Source of the DNA: Minicystis rosea
Lineage (GTDB): Bacteria > Myxococcota_A > Polyangia > Polyangiales > Polyangiaceae
Direction: 5' to 3'
DNA length: 64,000 bases
Assembly: GCA_001931535.1 (NCBI GenBank)
Contig: CP016211.1
Location: 8,541,703-8,605,702, forward strand
The notes under the pieces are model-generated. The model saw only the letters and a program-made list of their open reading frames with translations, did not search any database and was not told the DNA's origin. Numbering within the stretch: the first letter of the stretch is position 1; each line of letters starts with the position of its first letter. Shown in pieces: positions 16,768 through 24,975 of the stretch. Made by a program: the position numbers and the translations under genes.

Positions 16768-19029
16768 TCAGGAGGCGCCGCCGCCGAGCGCTTTGCGTAG
16801 GGCTGCGACCTCGTCGCGGGCGGCGGCGAGGGCTTGCTCCAGCTCGAGCTGGGCGCGCGCGGGCTCACCGGCTTCGCGGCGGGCGCCTTCGAGCTCGCGC
16901 TCGAGCTGCGCGATGCGCCACGTGGCGGCTTGCAGATCGGCCTCGCTGCGGGCCGCGCTCTGCGCGAGCGCGTCGAGGCGGCCGCGCAGATCTTCGGGCC
17001 CGGTGACCACGACGCCGTTGCCGTGGAAGCCGCGCGCGGACTCCATGTCGGAGAGCAGCTCGCGGCCGACGCGCTCGGCCTCGCGCAGATCGCGCGTGAG
17101 CGAGGTGATGACGCGACCGCGCTCGCGCAGCGCGGCCTCCAGCTTTTCGATCTCGGCGGCCGCGGCCTCGAGGGCGCTGCGATCGTCGGCGGCCTGCCCG
17201 GCCTTGCGGCGCTCGTCGGCGATTTGATCCGAGAGCTCGGCGAGGCGGCGATCCTGCTCGGAGAGGCGGGTCTCGAGATCGGCGGCGCGCTTCTCGGCCT
17301 CGGCCAATTCGTGCGCGAGCCGAGCCGCGCGCTCGCCCACCGCGCCGGCCTGCTTCTCGGCTTCGGCGAGGCGGCGGGTGCCGTCGGAAGCGATCCGCCC
17401 GGCGGCGTCCGCGCGATCGCGCTCGGAGAGGAGGCGGCGCTCGAGATCGGCGACCTCGCCGACCGCGCCGCGCGCGCGGGCGTCGAGCTCCACCTTGTCG
17501 CGCTGCTCGGCCGCGACCTGCGCCTCGAGCGAAGCGGCGCGCTGGGCCCGCGCCTCGGCCGTGGCGAGCTGCGCCTCCAGCGAAGAGGTGCGCACGAGGC
17601 GAGCGTCCGCCGCGGCGAGCTGCACTTCCAGATCCGTGACGCGCTCGGCGCGCACCTCGGCGAGGCGCGCGCGCTCGAGCGCGCTGTCGCGTTGCGCGAA
17701 GGCGGCCTCCGCGTCGCGCAGCGCCGCGCTCAACGATTGCTCGAGCTCCACGAGGCGGCTCAACATCGCCGAGTCCTGCGCGGGCGGGCCGGGGATCACG
17801 GGACGGCGACGCGTCTCGGCGAGCTCCATTTCCAGATCGGAGATGCGGGACTGCGACGCGGCGAGATCGGCGGTGAGCGCGTCGATGCGCTCCTTGCTGC
17901 CGGGCGCGCCGCGGATCATCCCGAGCTCGACCTCGGCCTTGGTGCGGCCCTTCTTCTCGTCGTCGAGGAGCTTCGAGAGCTTCGTGCCGCGATCGCGCTG
18001 GCGGCGCAGCTCCTCGTCCAGATCGCGGATCTGGTTGGTGAGCCGCTCGGCCCGCACGTGGTTGTCGCCCGCGCGCGCCTCGGTCTCCTTGAGCTTCGCG
18101 TCGCGCTGCTGGATCTCCGCTTCGAGCTCGGCGACGCGCGCGGAGAGCGCGGCGGCCACGGGGACGCGCGTCTCGGCGTCGCGGCTCTGCTCGGCGGCGC
18201 GCTCGCGCAGCTTCTCCAGCTCGCCCGAGAGCAGCGTCACGCGCGTCTCGGCCTCGGCCAGCGCCAAGCGCTCGGCCGTGCGCACGCTCAGCGTCTTCTC
18301 GCTGGGGACGATGGCGTCGGCGACGTCGTGCCACGGCAGCTCGATGACAGCATACGCATCGAGGCTGATCGGACGGTCGCTCGCGAGCGCGATGAAATGC
18401 TCGGGCTCCTCCGACGACGCGAGGAGCGACGTGTCGACGCTGACCTCGGGCTCGCCGTGCCGCGTGAAGTCGGCCACGGTGTAGCCGACGAAGGGCGCTT
18501 GCCCGATCATCCGCACCTTGGCGAACTGCAGCGAGACCAGATCGTAGAGCTCGTAGTATCCGAGCGCCGCGCCGCCCGCGGGCGGCGGAACAGGCGCGCC
18601 GCGCCCAGCGGCGAGGAGACGCCGGCCACCGGCGCCCGCGTTCGGCGTGACGAAGACCGCGACGCCCGACGTCGCGCAGAGGCGACGCGCGCGCCGCATC
18701 ACGTCCGCGGGATCGGTGAAGATCGTCAGGTCGGGCACGATGACGACGTCGAAGGCGCCGTCGCGGACGCCGAGATCGCCTGCGAGAACTGCGTAGGCGA
18801 CCTGATGCGGACGGCCCGGCGCCGCTCGCGCCAGGGCCTCCGCGGTGCGGGCGGTGTCGGGATCGTAGACGTGCACCAAGCGCGCGCCGCGCTGGCTGAG
18901 CTCGTCCGAGAGACCGATGGTCGCGTCCCCGAGGATCGCCACCCGCCGGCCGCGCACCAGCGGCTCGACATACGCCGAGAGCACGATCGACGGGTGCAGG
19001 CCGGGGCGCAGGGAGGCTTCGGGGGTCAT
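16768..19029 (-). CDS. Methyltransferase-like domain fused to a long coiled coil
   Basis: 753 residues. Residues about 25-240 form a Rossmann-type region: RGRRVAILGDATIGLSDELS as the nucleotide loop, ARLVHVYDPDTART, then DGAFDVVIVPDLTIFTDP, as in class I methyltransferases, although the glycine-rich loop is atypical. From about residue 265 to the end it is almost pure heptad-type sequence (LSGELEKLRERAAEQSRDAE, RLVELEQSLSAALRDAEAAF), more than 450 residues of predicted coiled coil. It is a large cytoplasmic scaffold-type protein; myxobacteria have several coiled-coil cell-polarity and motility proteins, but I cannot assign this one. It is transcribed alone. Confidence 0.75.
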   Translation of the reverse strand: MTPEASLRPGLHPSIVLSAYVEPLVRGRRVAILGDATIGLSDELSQRGARLVHVYDPDTARTAEALARAAPGRPHQVAYAVLAGDLGVRDGAFDVVIVPDLTIFTDPADVMRRARRLCATSGVAVFVTPNAGAGGRRLLAAGRGAPVPPPAGGAALGYYELYDLVSLQFAKVRMIGQAPFVGYTVADFTRHGEPEVSVDTSLLASSEEPEHFIALASDRPISLDAYAVIELPWHDVADAIVPSEKTLSVRTAERLALAEAETRVTLLSGELEKLRERAAEQSRDAETRVPVAAALSARVAELEAEIQQRDAKLKETEARAGDNHVRAERLTNQIRDLDEELRRQRDRGTKLSKLLDDEKKGRTKAEVELGMIRGAPGSKERIDALTADLAASQSRISDLEMELAETRRRPVIPGPPAQDSAMLSRLVELEQSLSAALRDAEAAFAQRDSALERARLAEVRAERVTDLEVQLAAADARLVRTSSLEAQLATAEARAQRAASLEAQVAAEQRDKVELDARARGAVGEVADLERRLLSERDRADAAGRIASDGTRRLAEAEKQAGAVGERAARLAHELAEAEKRAADLETRLSEQDRRLAELSDQIADERRKAGQAADDRSALEAAAAEIEKLEAALRERGRVITSLTRDLREAERVGRELLSDMESARGFHGNGVVVTGPEDLRGRLDALAQSAARSEADLQAATWRIAQLERELEGARREAGEPARAQLELEQALAAARDEVAALRKALGGGAS

Positions 19030-19254
19030 CGCCGGCCCGTCTTACGGTGCGTACGGCCCATTGTCCATCGCTCCCGGAGGGAGGGTGGGACTTCGCCGGG
19101 TTCTCCCCGCTATCCGTTCAGGGCAAGCCGGGAGGCGACACGCCGCTCGGGTCGCCCCGATGCCCGCACGCCGAGCCCACCGCGGCGACCTCGGCGCGAG
19201 CCGATGAAGCGCGCCGGGTGGGCTCACCCCCGAGCCCGATCTCGCAGGCCGCGC

Positions 19255-19965
19255 TCAGAACGTCTGGTTCGCGAAGTGGAACAACATGACCTTCGGCGCG
19301 GGGCCATCGGCACCGAGCACGATGGCGCCGTCGGTGTTGTTGCCGTTGCGATGAACCTTGTGCGCGCTCGATCCACCGGAGCTCTCGGCGTACACGCTGA
19401 CCTTCTGACCGAGGGCGATCGCGTCCGCGATCACGTCGGAGAGCTCGGCCAGCGGATAGGACGTGAACCCGTTCGCGTGCACGCCGAAGTCGGTCACGTA
19501 GTCGAGCGCGAGCCCGGTGTGCCAGCCCTCCGACCAGGCGGGGCCCGGGAGCGCGTGATCGATGGCGAGGTACTGGACCTGGGGATCGCCGAAGTCCGAC
19601 TGGACGTTGATGACCATCCGGTAGGCCTCGCCGTTCATCGTGATCTGCAGGATCACGTGATCGTCGTTGGGCAGCGGGCACTGCGTGTCGCTCGGCTTGA
19701 GGATGGCGAGCACCGTCCCATCGGCGCGACCGAAGGCCGACGTGAGCGCTTGGCCGAACGTGGCGGCGCAGTCCTTGGCCTTGTCGATCGGGCCGGCGTC
19801 GGGCACGCCGCCGGTGCCTCCCGAACCGCCGGTGCTCGTGGTGCTGGTGGGCGCCGTGCCGCCGCCGCCGGTACCGGTGCCATGGACGTCGCTACCGCAG
19901 GCCGCGACGAAGGGGATGGAGACGAAGAGGGAAAAGAGAAGGGCAAAGCGATCTCGGGTACGCAT
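19255..19965 (-). CDS. Secreted lipoprotein, unknown function
   Basis: 236 residues. The signal peptide MRTRDRFALLFSLFVSIPF leads to VAAC (lipobox) and a Gly/Thr linker (GTGGGGTAPTSTTSTGG). The globular part includes HVILQITMNGEAYRMVINVQ, AWSEGWHTGLALDYVTDFG and a C-terminal VMLFHFANQTF. This resembles secreted proteins seen repeatedly in Sorangium-type genomes; I cannot name a function. The frame is open well upstream as a shadow of the carbamoyltransferase gene; ATG 19965 is set by the signal peptide. Confidence 0.8.
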   Translation of the reverse strand: MRTRDRFALLFSLFVSIPFVAACGSDVHGTGTGGGGTAPTSTTSTGGSGGTGGVPDAGPIDKAKDCAATFGQALTSAFGRADGTVLAILKPSDTQCPLPNDDHVILQITMNGEAYRMVINVQSDFGDPQVQYLAIDHALPGPAWSEGWHTGLALDYVTDFGVHANGFTSYPLAELSDVIADAIALGQKVSVYAESSGGSSAHKVHRNGNNTDGAIVLGADGPAPKVMLFHFANQTF

Positions 19966-20030
19966 CACGGGGCGCTCTACGAGGTTCGCGACGCGGCGTC
20001 GACAGGATCGCGAACGGCCACACCGAGCCG

Positions 20031-20246
20031 TCACAAATCGATACCATCCTCGGGCACGTGCTCCATCGCCACCGCTTGGTACGCGGCGCGGGCCCGCGCG
20101 ACGAAGGCGTCCTCGTCCATCGCGCGCAGCCGCGCGTGCTCGGCAACGGCGAGCAAGGCGCCGTCGACGGCGAGCACGAAGCCATCCTCGTCGAGCACGC
20201 GCGCCACGGCCTCGCGGATGCGGCGCGCGAGATCGGTCTCGGACAC
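20031..20246 (-). CDS. Small helical protein following the carbamoyltransferase
   Basis: 71 residues, MSETDLARRIREAVARVLDE ... MEHVPEDGIDL, predicted mostly alpha-helical and acidic, with no signal peptide. Its ATG lies 3 bases after the carbamoyltransferase stop, so it is almost certainly co-translated. Small proteins next to NodU-type carbamoyltransferases are common, but I do not recognise this one. Confidence 0.65.
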   Translation of the reverse strand: MSETDLARRIREAVARVLDEDGFVLAVDGALLAVAEHARLRAMDEDAFVARARAAYQAVAMEHVPEDGIDL

Positions 20247-20249
20247 GAC

Positions 20250-21995
20250 CTATGCCTCGGGCTTCTCGAGCCAGAAGGGACCGACGCCGAGCGCGTCCAT
20301 GCGCGTGCGCGAGAAGCAGTCGATGGCCTGCTTGGGCGTGTGCACGATGGGCTCGTTCTCGTTGAACGAGGTGTTGAGCAGGACGGGGATGTCGGTGCGC
20401 TTTTCGAAGGCCGCGATGAGATCGTAGTACATCGGGTTCTCGTCGCGGCGCACGCTCTGCACCCGGCCGGTGCCGTCCTCGTGGGTCACGGCGGCGAGGC
20501 GCTCGCGCCACTCGGGCCGCACCTTGTAGACGATGATCATGAAGGGCACCTCGTGCGTGCCCTGGAAGCAGGTCGAGAGCTTCTCGATGCGCACGGCCGG
20601 CGCGAACGGGCGGAAGGGCTCGCGGTTCTTGATGCGCGCGTTGAGCGTCGCCTTCATGCCCGGCCAGCCCGGGTGGCAAAGGATGCTGCGGTTGCCGAGC
20701 GCGCGCGGGCCCCACTCTTCACGGCCCTGGAACCAGCCGATGATCTTGCCCTTGGCGATCGTGTCGGCAGCCGTGTCGATGAGGTCTTGGCGCGCGAGCC
20801 GCTTGAACGGGAGCCCCGAAGCGATGACGGCCTGCTCGATCTCGGCTTCGCTCCACTCCGTGCCGAGGTACGCGTGGCGCAGCGCGGGCGCGCGCGGGCG
20901 GCCGTTGACGGCGTGGTGCACGTAGAGCGCGGCGCCGGCGGCGGTGCCGTCGTCGGCGGCGGCCGGGTGGAAGTAGGCGCGATCGACGACGCGCTCCGTG
21001 ATCATGCGCCCGTTGCCGACCGAGTTGAGGACCGAGCCGCCGGCCATCACGATGTCGCGCACGCCGGCGCGCTCGACGGCGCGCGCCACGAGCGCGAGGT
21101 AGACGTCCTCGAAGCGGAATTGGAGCGAGGCCGCGAGATCGCGATCGCGATCGGTGAGCGGCGTGCCCGCGCGGCGCGGCGGGCCGAAGAGCGACGTCAT
21201 GCGCTCACCCCAGAGCTGGGGCACGAGCACCTCGCCGCCTTCGCCTTCGATGAGGCCCTCGGTGATCTTGTGGTGGCGGAAGTACTCGAGATCGAGCACG
21301 AGGCCGCGCTCGGGATCGGCCCACACGAGCTGCCGCATCTCGCGCGCGAAGCTGTTCACCCCGTACGCGGAGAGGCCCATGACCTTGTACTCCTCGCCGA
21401 AGCGATCGAAGCCGATGTACTGGCAAACCGCGGTGTAGAACACGCCGAGCGAGTGCGGCCAGAGCTGCTTGCCGCGGACGTCGATGCGCGTGCCTTCGCA
21501 GGAGGCGGTCATGCTGGTGGCGAAGTCGCCGGTGTTGTCGCAGGAGAAGCCCGCGGCCCGCTCGTACGGCGAGGTGAAGAACGAGCTCGCCACGTGGGCC
21601 AGGTGATGCTCCACCTGATGGAACTTCGCGCGCACCTGATCGGCGCCGGCGCCGAGCGCGTCGGCGACGAGCTCGTGCGAGCTCGCCACCTTGCGGTGGA
21701 TGCGCAGCCGCGAGAGCGCGCGCGGCGCGTTGGCGGCCGGGTAGCGCGCCACGAAGGCGAGCTTGGCGGCGAGGTTGGCGCGCGGATCGCGGGCGACGGC
21801 GATGTCGGTGACGTCGTTCACGGAGGCGCCGGCGATGCGCAGCACCTCGCGCACCGCGAGCTTCGGGAAGCCGCCGCAGTGCTTCTTGCGGTTGATGCGC
21901 TCCTCCGCGATGGCCGCGAGGACGCCCCCGTCGCCGACGAGCACGGCCGACGAGTCGCCGTGCGCGGAGTTGATCCCCAGAACGAGTCTCGACAT
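20250..21995 (-). CDS. NodU/CmcH-family carbamoyltransferase
   Basis: 581 residues, full family length. The N-terminal Kae1-like domain starts LVLGINSAHGDSSAVLVGDG with AAIAEERINRKKHCGGFP. The metal-binding His motif is VEHHLAHVASSF, and AGGSVLNSVGNG is the nucleotide-binding segment. The C-terminal YrdC-like part has GWFQGREEWGPRALGNRS and LLNTSFNENEPIVHTP. These enzymes carbamoylate hydroxyl groups of sugars or natural products from carbamoyl phosphate and ATP. It lies 88 bases downstream of a PhyH dioxygenase and 3 bases upstream of a small ORF. The substrate is not indicated. Confidence 0.92.
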   Translation of the reverse strand: MSRLVLGINSAHGDSSAVLVGDGGVLAAIAEERINRKKHCGGFPKLAVREVLRIAGASVNDVTDIAVARDPRANLAAKLAFVARYPAANAPRALSRLRIHRKVASSHELVADALGAGADQVRAKFHQVEHHLAHVASSFFTSPYERAAGFSCDNTGDFATSMTASCEGTRIDVRGKQLWPHSLGVFYTAVCQYIGFDRFGEEYKVMGLSAYGVNSFAREMRQLVWADPERGLVLDLEYFRHHKITEGLIEGEGGEVLVPQLWGERMTSLFGPPRRAGTPLTDRDRDLAASLQFRFEDVYLALVARAVERAGVRDIVMAGGSVLNSVGNGRMITERVVDRAYFHPAAADDGTAAGAALYVHHAVNGRPRAPALRHAYLGTEWSEAEIEQAVIASGLPFKRLARQDLIDTAADTIAKGKIIGWFQGREEWGPRALGNRSILCHPGWPGMKATLNARIKNREPFRPFAPAVRIEKLSTCFQGTHEVPFMIIVYKVRPEWRERLAAVTHEDGTGRVQSVRRDENPMYYDLIAAFEKRTDIPVLLNTSFNENEPIVHTPKQAIDCFSRTRMDALGVGPFWLEKPEA

Positions 21996-22083
21996 TCCCT
22001 GTGGTCTCCGATCGATGCGCGCTCGACGCTATGGACCGGAGTTGGGTGCGTCAAGGCGCGATGCGTTCACGTCGCGGGGCCCG

Positions 22084-23121
22084 TCACCGCGTGACCGCCT
22101 TGATCGCCAGCTTCTTCACCCGCTTGAACGTGTCTGGAAAGCGCGTCTCGAAGGCGAGCATGGCCCGGTTCCACGGGAGGTTTTGATCCTTGGGGCAGTG
22201 CACGGGCACGCCGCCCTCGTCGTGGATCTTCATCCGGCGGGGGCGGGTCTGGAACTGGAGGAGCCGCGTGGACGAGGGCACGAAGTGCGCGGTGAACGAG
22301 CTGCGCGATCGTTCGCTCCGGGTCTCGAGGCTGCCGTGAATGGTGCGCGCGGCCCAGAACAAGGCGTCGCCCTTCCGGAGCGCGGGCGCGCGGCACTCGA
22401 GGCCGTGCTTTTCGATCACGTCGAGCACGAGCTTCTTGTAGCGATCGTGGTGGAAGGCGATGTCGAAGTCGCCGCCGTTCTTCGCCATGTCGATGAGGTG
22501 GCTCTTCGGATAGACGTAGAAGCGCCCCGCGCCCGGGTGGATGTCCTCGACCGCGATCCACACCGCGACCATGCGACCCACGTCGGTGGAGTCGAGGTAG
22601 TACGTGTCCTGATGGGCCCACGTCGCGGGGTTGCCCTCGAAGTACATGCTCTGCACGAGCGTGCCGCCCTCGCCGAGCAGCGTGCGGGCCACGCGCTGCA
22701 CGCCGTCGTGCGTGACGATGCGCATCCCGATGTCGCGGAAGCGCGGGAACGCGCGGCGTTCCAGGTCCTGGATGTTGAGGATCGAGTTCAGCATGTACCC
22801 GTGCTCGGTGAGCACGTGCTTCTCCGGCACCGCCGTGGCCTGACGGTAGATGTAGCCTGGATACGGCTTCACCTCGCGGGCGAAGTCGGCGCGCGCCTCG
22901 TCGCAGAGCGCCGCGGGCACGGCGTTGCGCACGACGACGTAGCCCTCGGCCTCGTAGTAGTCGCGGAGATCGCGCGGCGTGCGCAGGCGAAGATAAGGGT
23001 CGTCGTGCTCGTCGACCGCGTGTGGAATCTCGATCGTCGCGCCATGGGGCGCGCGGATGGAGAAGCCTTTCGCAATGCTCGGCGTGGACGCGCCGCGTTC
23101 GTCGTCGTGCTGGACGGTCAT
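22084..23121 (-). CDS. Phytanoyl-CoA dioxygenase (PhyH) family Fe(II)/2-oxoglutarate oxygenase
   Basis: 345 residues. The metal triad is visible: HQD in TWAHQDTYYLDSTDVGRM (His and Asp) and the distal His in IHGSLETRSERSRSSF, whose Arg residues could hold 2-oxoglutarate. The N-terminal block is DYYEAEGYVVVRNAVPAALC. The C-terminus is basic (FKRVKKLAIKAVTR). Start MTVQHDDERG at 23121; a longer in-frame start at 23172 is possible. It is upstream of the carbamoyltransferase on the same strand, suggesting hydroxylation followed by carbamoylation of one metabolite or surface sugar (inference). Confidence 0.88.
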   Translation of the reverse strand: MTVQHDDERGASTPSIAKGFSIRAPHGATIEIPHAVDEHDDPYLRLRTPRDLRDYYEAEGYVVVRNAVPAALCDEARADFAREVKPYPGYIYRQATAVPEKHVLTEHGYMLNSILNIQDLERRAFPRFRDIGMRIVTHDGVQRVARTLLGEGGTLVQSMYFEGNPATWAHQDTYYLDSTDVGRMVAVWIAVEDIHPGAGRFYVYPKSHLIDMAKNGGDFDIAFHHDRYKKLVLDVIEKHGLECRAPALRKGDALFWAARTIHGSLETRSERSRSSFTAHFVPSSTRLLQFQTRPRRMKIHDEGGVPVHCPKDQNLPWNRAMLAFETRFPDTFKRVKKLAIKAVTR

Positions 23122-23431
23122 GTCGTCGCGAGGGTAGCACCGGCGACGGCGCCGTCCCGCTCGGCCTCGCACGCGACGCGCATCACCGAAGCGCCTGGGC
23201 GGGTGGACAGGATCGCACCGGGATCACCTGCCCGCGGGGGCCAGCCCTCTTGGCTCCAAGAAGCGCCTCGGGCTAGAAAGCGGCCGAAAGGTCACGCCGC
23301 GTTCACCCGCGCGGCGTAGGATTCCGAGACCGGCTGAATGTCCGAGCCCCTCGGATCAACCAAGCGGAACCGATGAACCGATCTGCACGAAGCGCCGCGA
23401 AGTGCAGCATGGCGGAATCCCGCGGGAGCAG
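23122..23431. other. Divergent promoter region
   Basis: About 310 bases between the PhyH gene (minus) and the WecA-like gene (plus). No additional gene, repeat or RNA was recognised; it should contain the promoters of both units. Confidence 0.5.
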
Positions 23432-24967
23432 ATGCCCGTGAGGAGCGCCTTCGAGGCCTTGATCATCGCCCTGATGACAGTGGCGATCCTGACGCCCGTC
23501 GTCCGCGTCATCGCTCTGCGTCTCGGCGCCGTCGCCCATCCCGGTGGTCGCCACGTTCACCAGACCGCGATTCCGCGGCTCGGCGGGCTGGCCATCTGCT
23601 TCGGCTTCCTGGCTGCGCTCGGGGGCTTGTATTTCACCTCGCCCATCGTCGCCGCACAGCTGCGCGACATTCCGCTGCGCATGATCGGCCTCGTGGTCGG
23701 CGGCGTCGCCATGTGCGCCGTCGGCGTGGTCGACGACACCCGCGGCATCCGCGCCATCCACAAGCTCCTGCTCCAGATCGCGGTCGCCATCTTCGCCTTC
23801 GCGTGCGGCATCCGCATCGTCGTGGTGCACCTGCCGATCGTCGGCGACATCCAGATGTGGGCCTTGGCGCTGCCGCTCACGGTGCTGTGGATCGTCGGGG
23901 TGATCAACGCCGTGAACCTCATCGACGGGCTCGATGGGCTCGCGGCCGGCGTCGTCTTCTTCGCCGCCACGACGAACTTCATCGTCGCCTGGCTCTCGGA
24001 GGCGCCGCTCGTGGCCCTGCTCTCGGGCGCGATCGCGGGCGCGGTGGTCGGCTTCCTCATCTACAACTTCAACCCCGCGCGCATCTTCATGGGCGACTCG
24101 GGGAGCTATTTCCTCGGCTACGTGCTGGCCACGACGGCGCTCGTCCACACGGGCCAGAAGGGCGCGACCGCCGTCTCGCTCCTCGTCCCCATCATGGCGC
24201 TCGGCGTGCCGATCTTCGACACGCTCTTCGCCATGGTCCGCCGCTTCCTCGAGCGGCGCCCGCTGTTCTCGCCGGATCGCGGGCACATCCACCATCGCCT
24301 CCTCGACATGGGGCTCACGCACCGGCGGGCGGTGGTGATCATCTACGCCGTCTGCGGTGTCTTCACCGTGGCCGCCATCGGCGTGTCGCTGGAGCGCACC
24401 TGGCAGGTCGGCGCGGCGCTCCTCGGCGCGAGCTTGGCGCTGATCGGCCTCGTCCGCTTCGTCGGCTACTTCGAATACCTGCACCTGCGCATCCGACAGA
24501 AAGCGCGCATCCGCTCGCGCGACGCGGAGCTCCTTCGTTACGCCGTGCCGAAGCTGCCGCAGACCTTCGCGGCCGCGCGCACCGAAGACGAGCTCTTCGA
24601 CGAGCTCTTCGCCTTCGCGGCCGAGAGCGACCTCCATTACGTGGAGCTCTTCGACACCCGTGACGGCGGCGAGGTGCGCGTGCGTCGTTGGTCCGGATCC
24701 GACGGCAGCGCGCGCGATCTGGTGACCGCCCTCTATCCGCTCGGTCGCGACGGGCTCGCGCGCGGCGCCATTCGTTATGGCTGGCGGAGTGATTTCAGCG
24801 AGGTCTCTCCGCAATCGGAGATCCTCCTGCAGGTCGCCTCGGACGTGCTCGCCGAGAACCTGGTTCGCCTGCGATCGAGCCTCGCACCCGTCGTCCCCCA
24901 CGACGAAGAGGCCGAGACGGAGGTCGGACTGCAAGTCCCCGTGCCCGCGAGGCACAGCCGCTACTGA
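23432..24967 (+). CDS. WecA/MraY-family UDP-sugar:undecaprenyl-phosphate sugar-1-phosphate transferase
   Basis: About 511 residues with some ten hydrophobic segments in the first 350. Family motifs: RHVHQTAIPRLGG, VGVVDDTRGI (Mg-binding DD), VNLIDGLDGLAAG, the FMGDSGSYFLGY loop and the GHIHHRLLDMGL His motif typical of WecA-like enzymes. It should transfer a HexNAc-1-phosphate to the lipid carrier to start O-antigen or exopolysaccharide synthesis. From about residue 370 there is an extra cytoplasmic domain of roughly 140 residues (ELFDELFAFAAESDLHYVEL) not found in plain WecA. Start: ATG 23432, but GTG 23438 has the better-spaced GGGAG and GTG 23402 is also possible. Confidence 0.9.
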   Translation: MPVRSAFEALIIALMTVAILTPVVRVIALRLGAVAHPGGRHVHQTAIPRLGGLAICFGFLAALGGLYFTSPIVAAQLRDIPLRMIGLVVGGVAMCAVGVVDDTRGIRAIHKLLLQIAVAIFAFACGIRIVVVHLPIVGDIQMWALALPLTVLWIVGVINAVNLIDGLDGLAAGVVFFAATTNFIVAWLSEAPLVALLSGAIAGAVVGFLIYNFNPARIFMGDSGSYFLGYVLATTALVHTGQKGATAVSLLVPIMALGVPIFDTLFAMVRRFLERRPLFSPDRGHIHHRLLDMGLTHRRAVVIIYAVCGVFTVAAIGVSLERTWQVGAALLGASLALIGLVRFVGYFEYLHLRIRQKARIRSRDAELLRYAVPKLPQTFAAARTEDELFDELFAFAAESDLHYVELFDTRDGGEVRVRRWSGSDGSARDLVTALYPLGRDGLARGAIRYGWRSDFSEVSPQSEILLQVASDVLAENLVRLRSSLAPVVPHDEEAETEVGLQVPVPARHSRY

Positions 24968-24975
24968 GGAGAACG

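Noticed and set aside
16834..20427. A 1197-codon plus-strand open frame opposite the coiled-coil gene
   Set aside because: The translation is compositional (Ala/Arg/Glu/Leu runs mirrored from heptads on the other strand), with no start site or motif.
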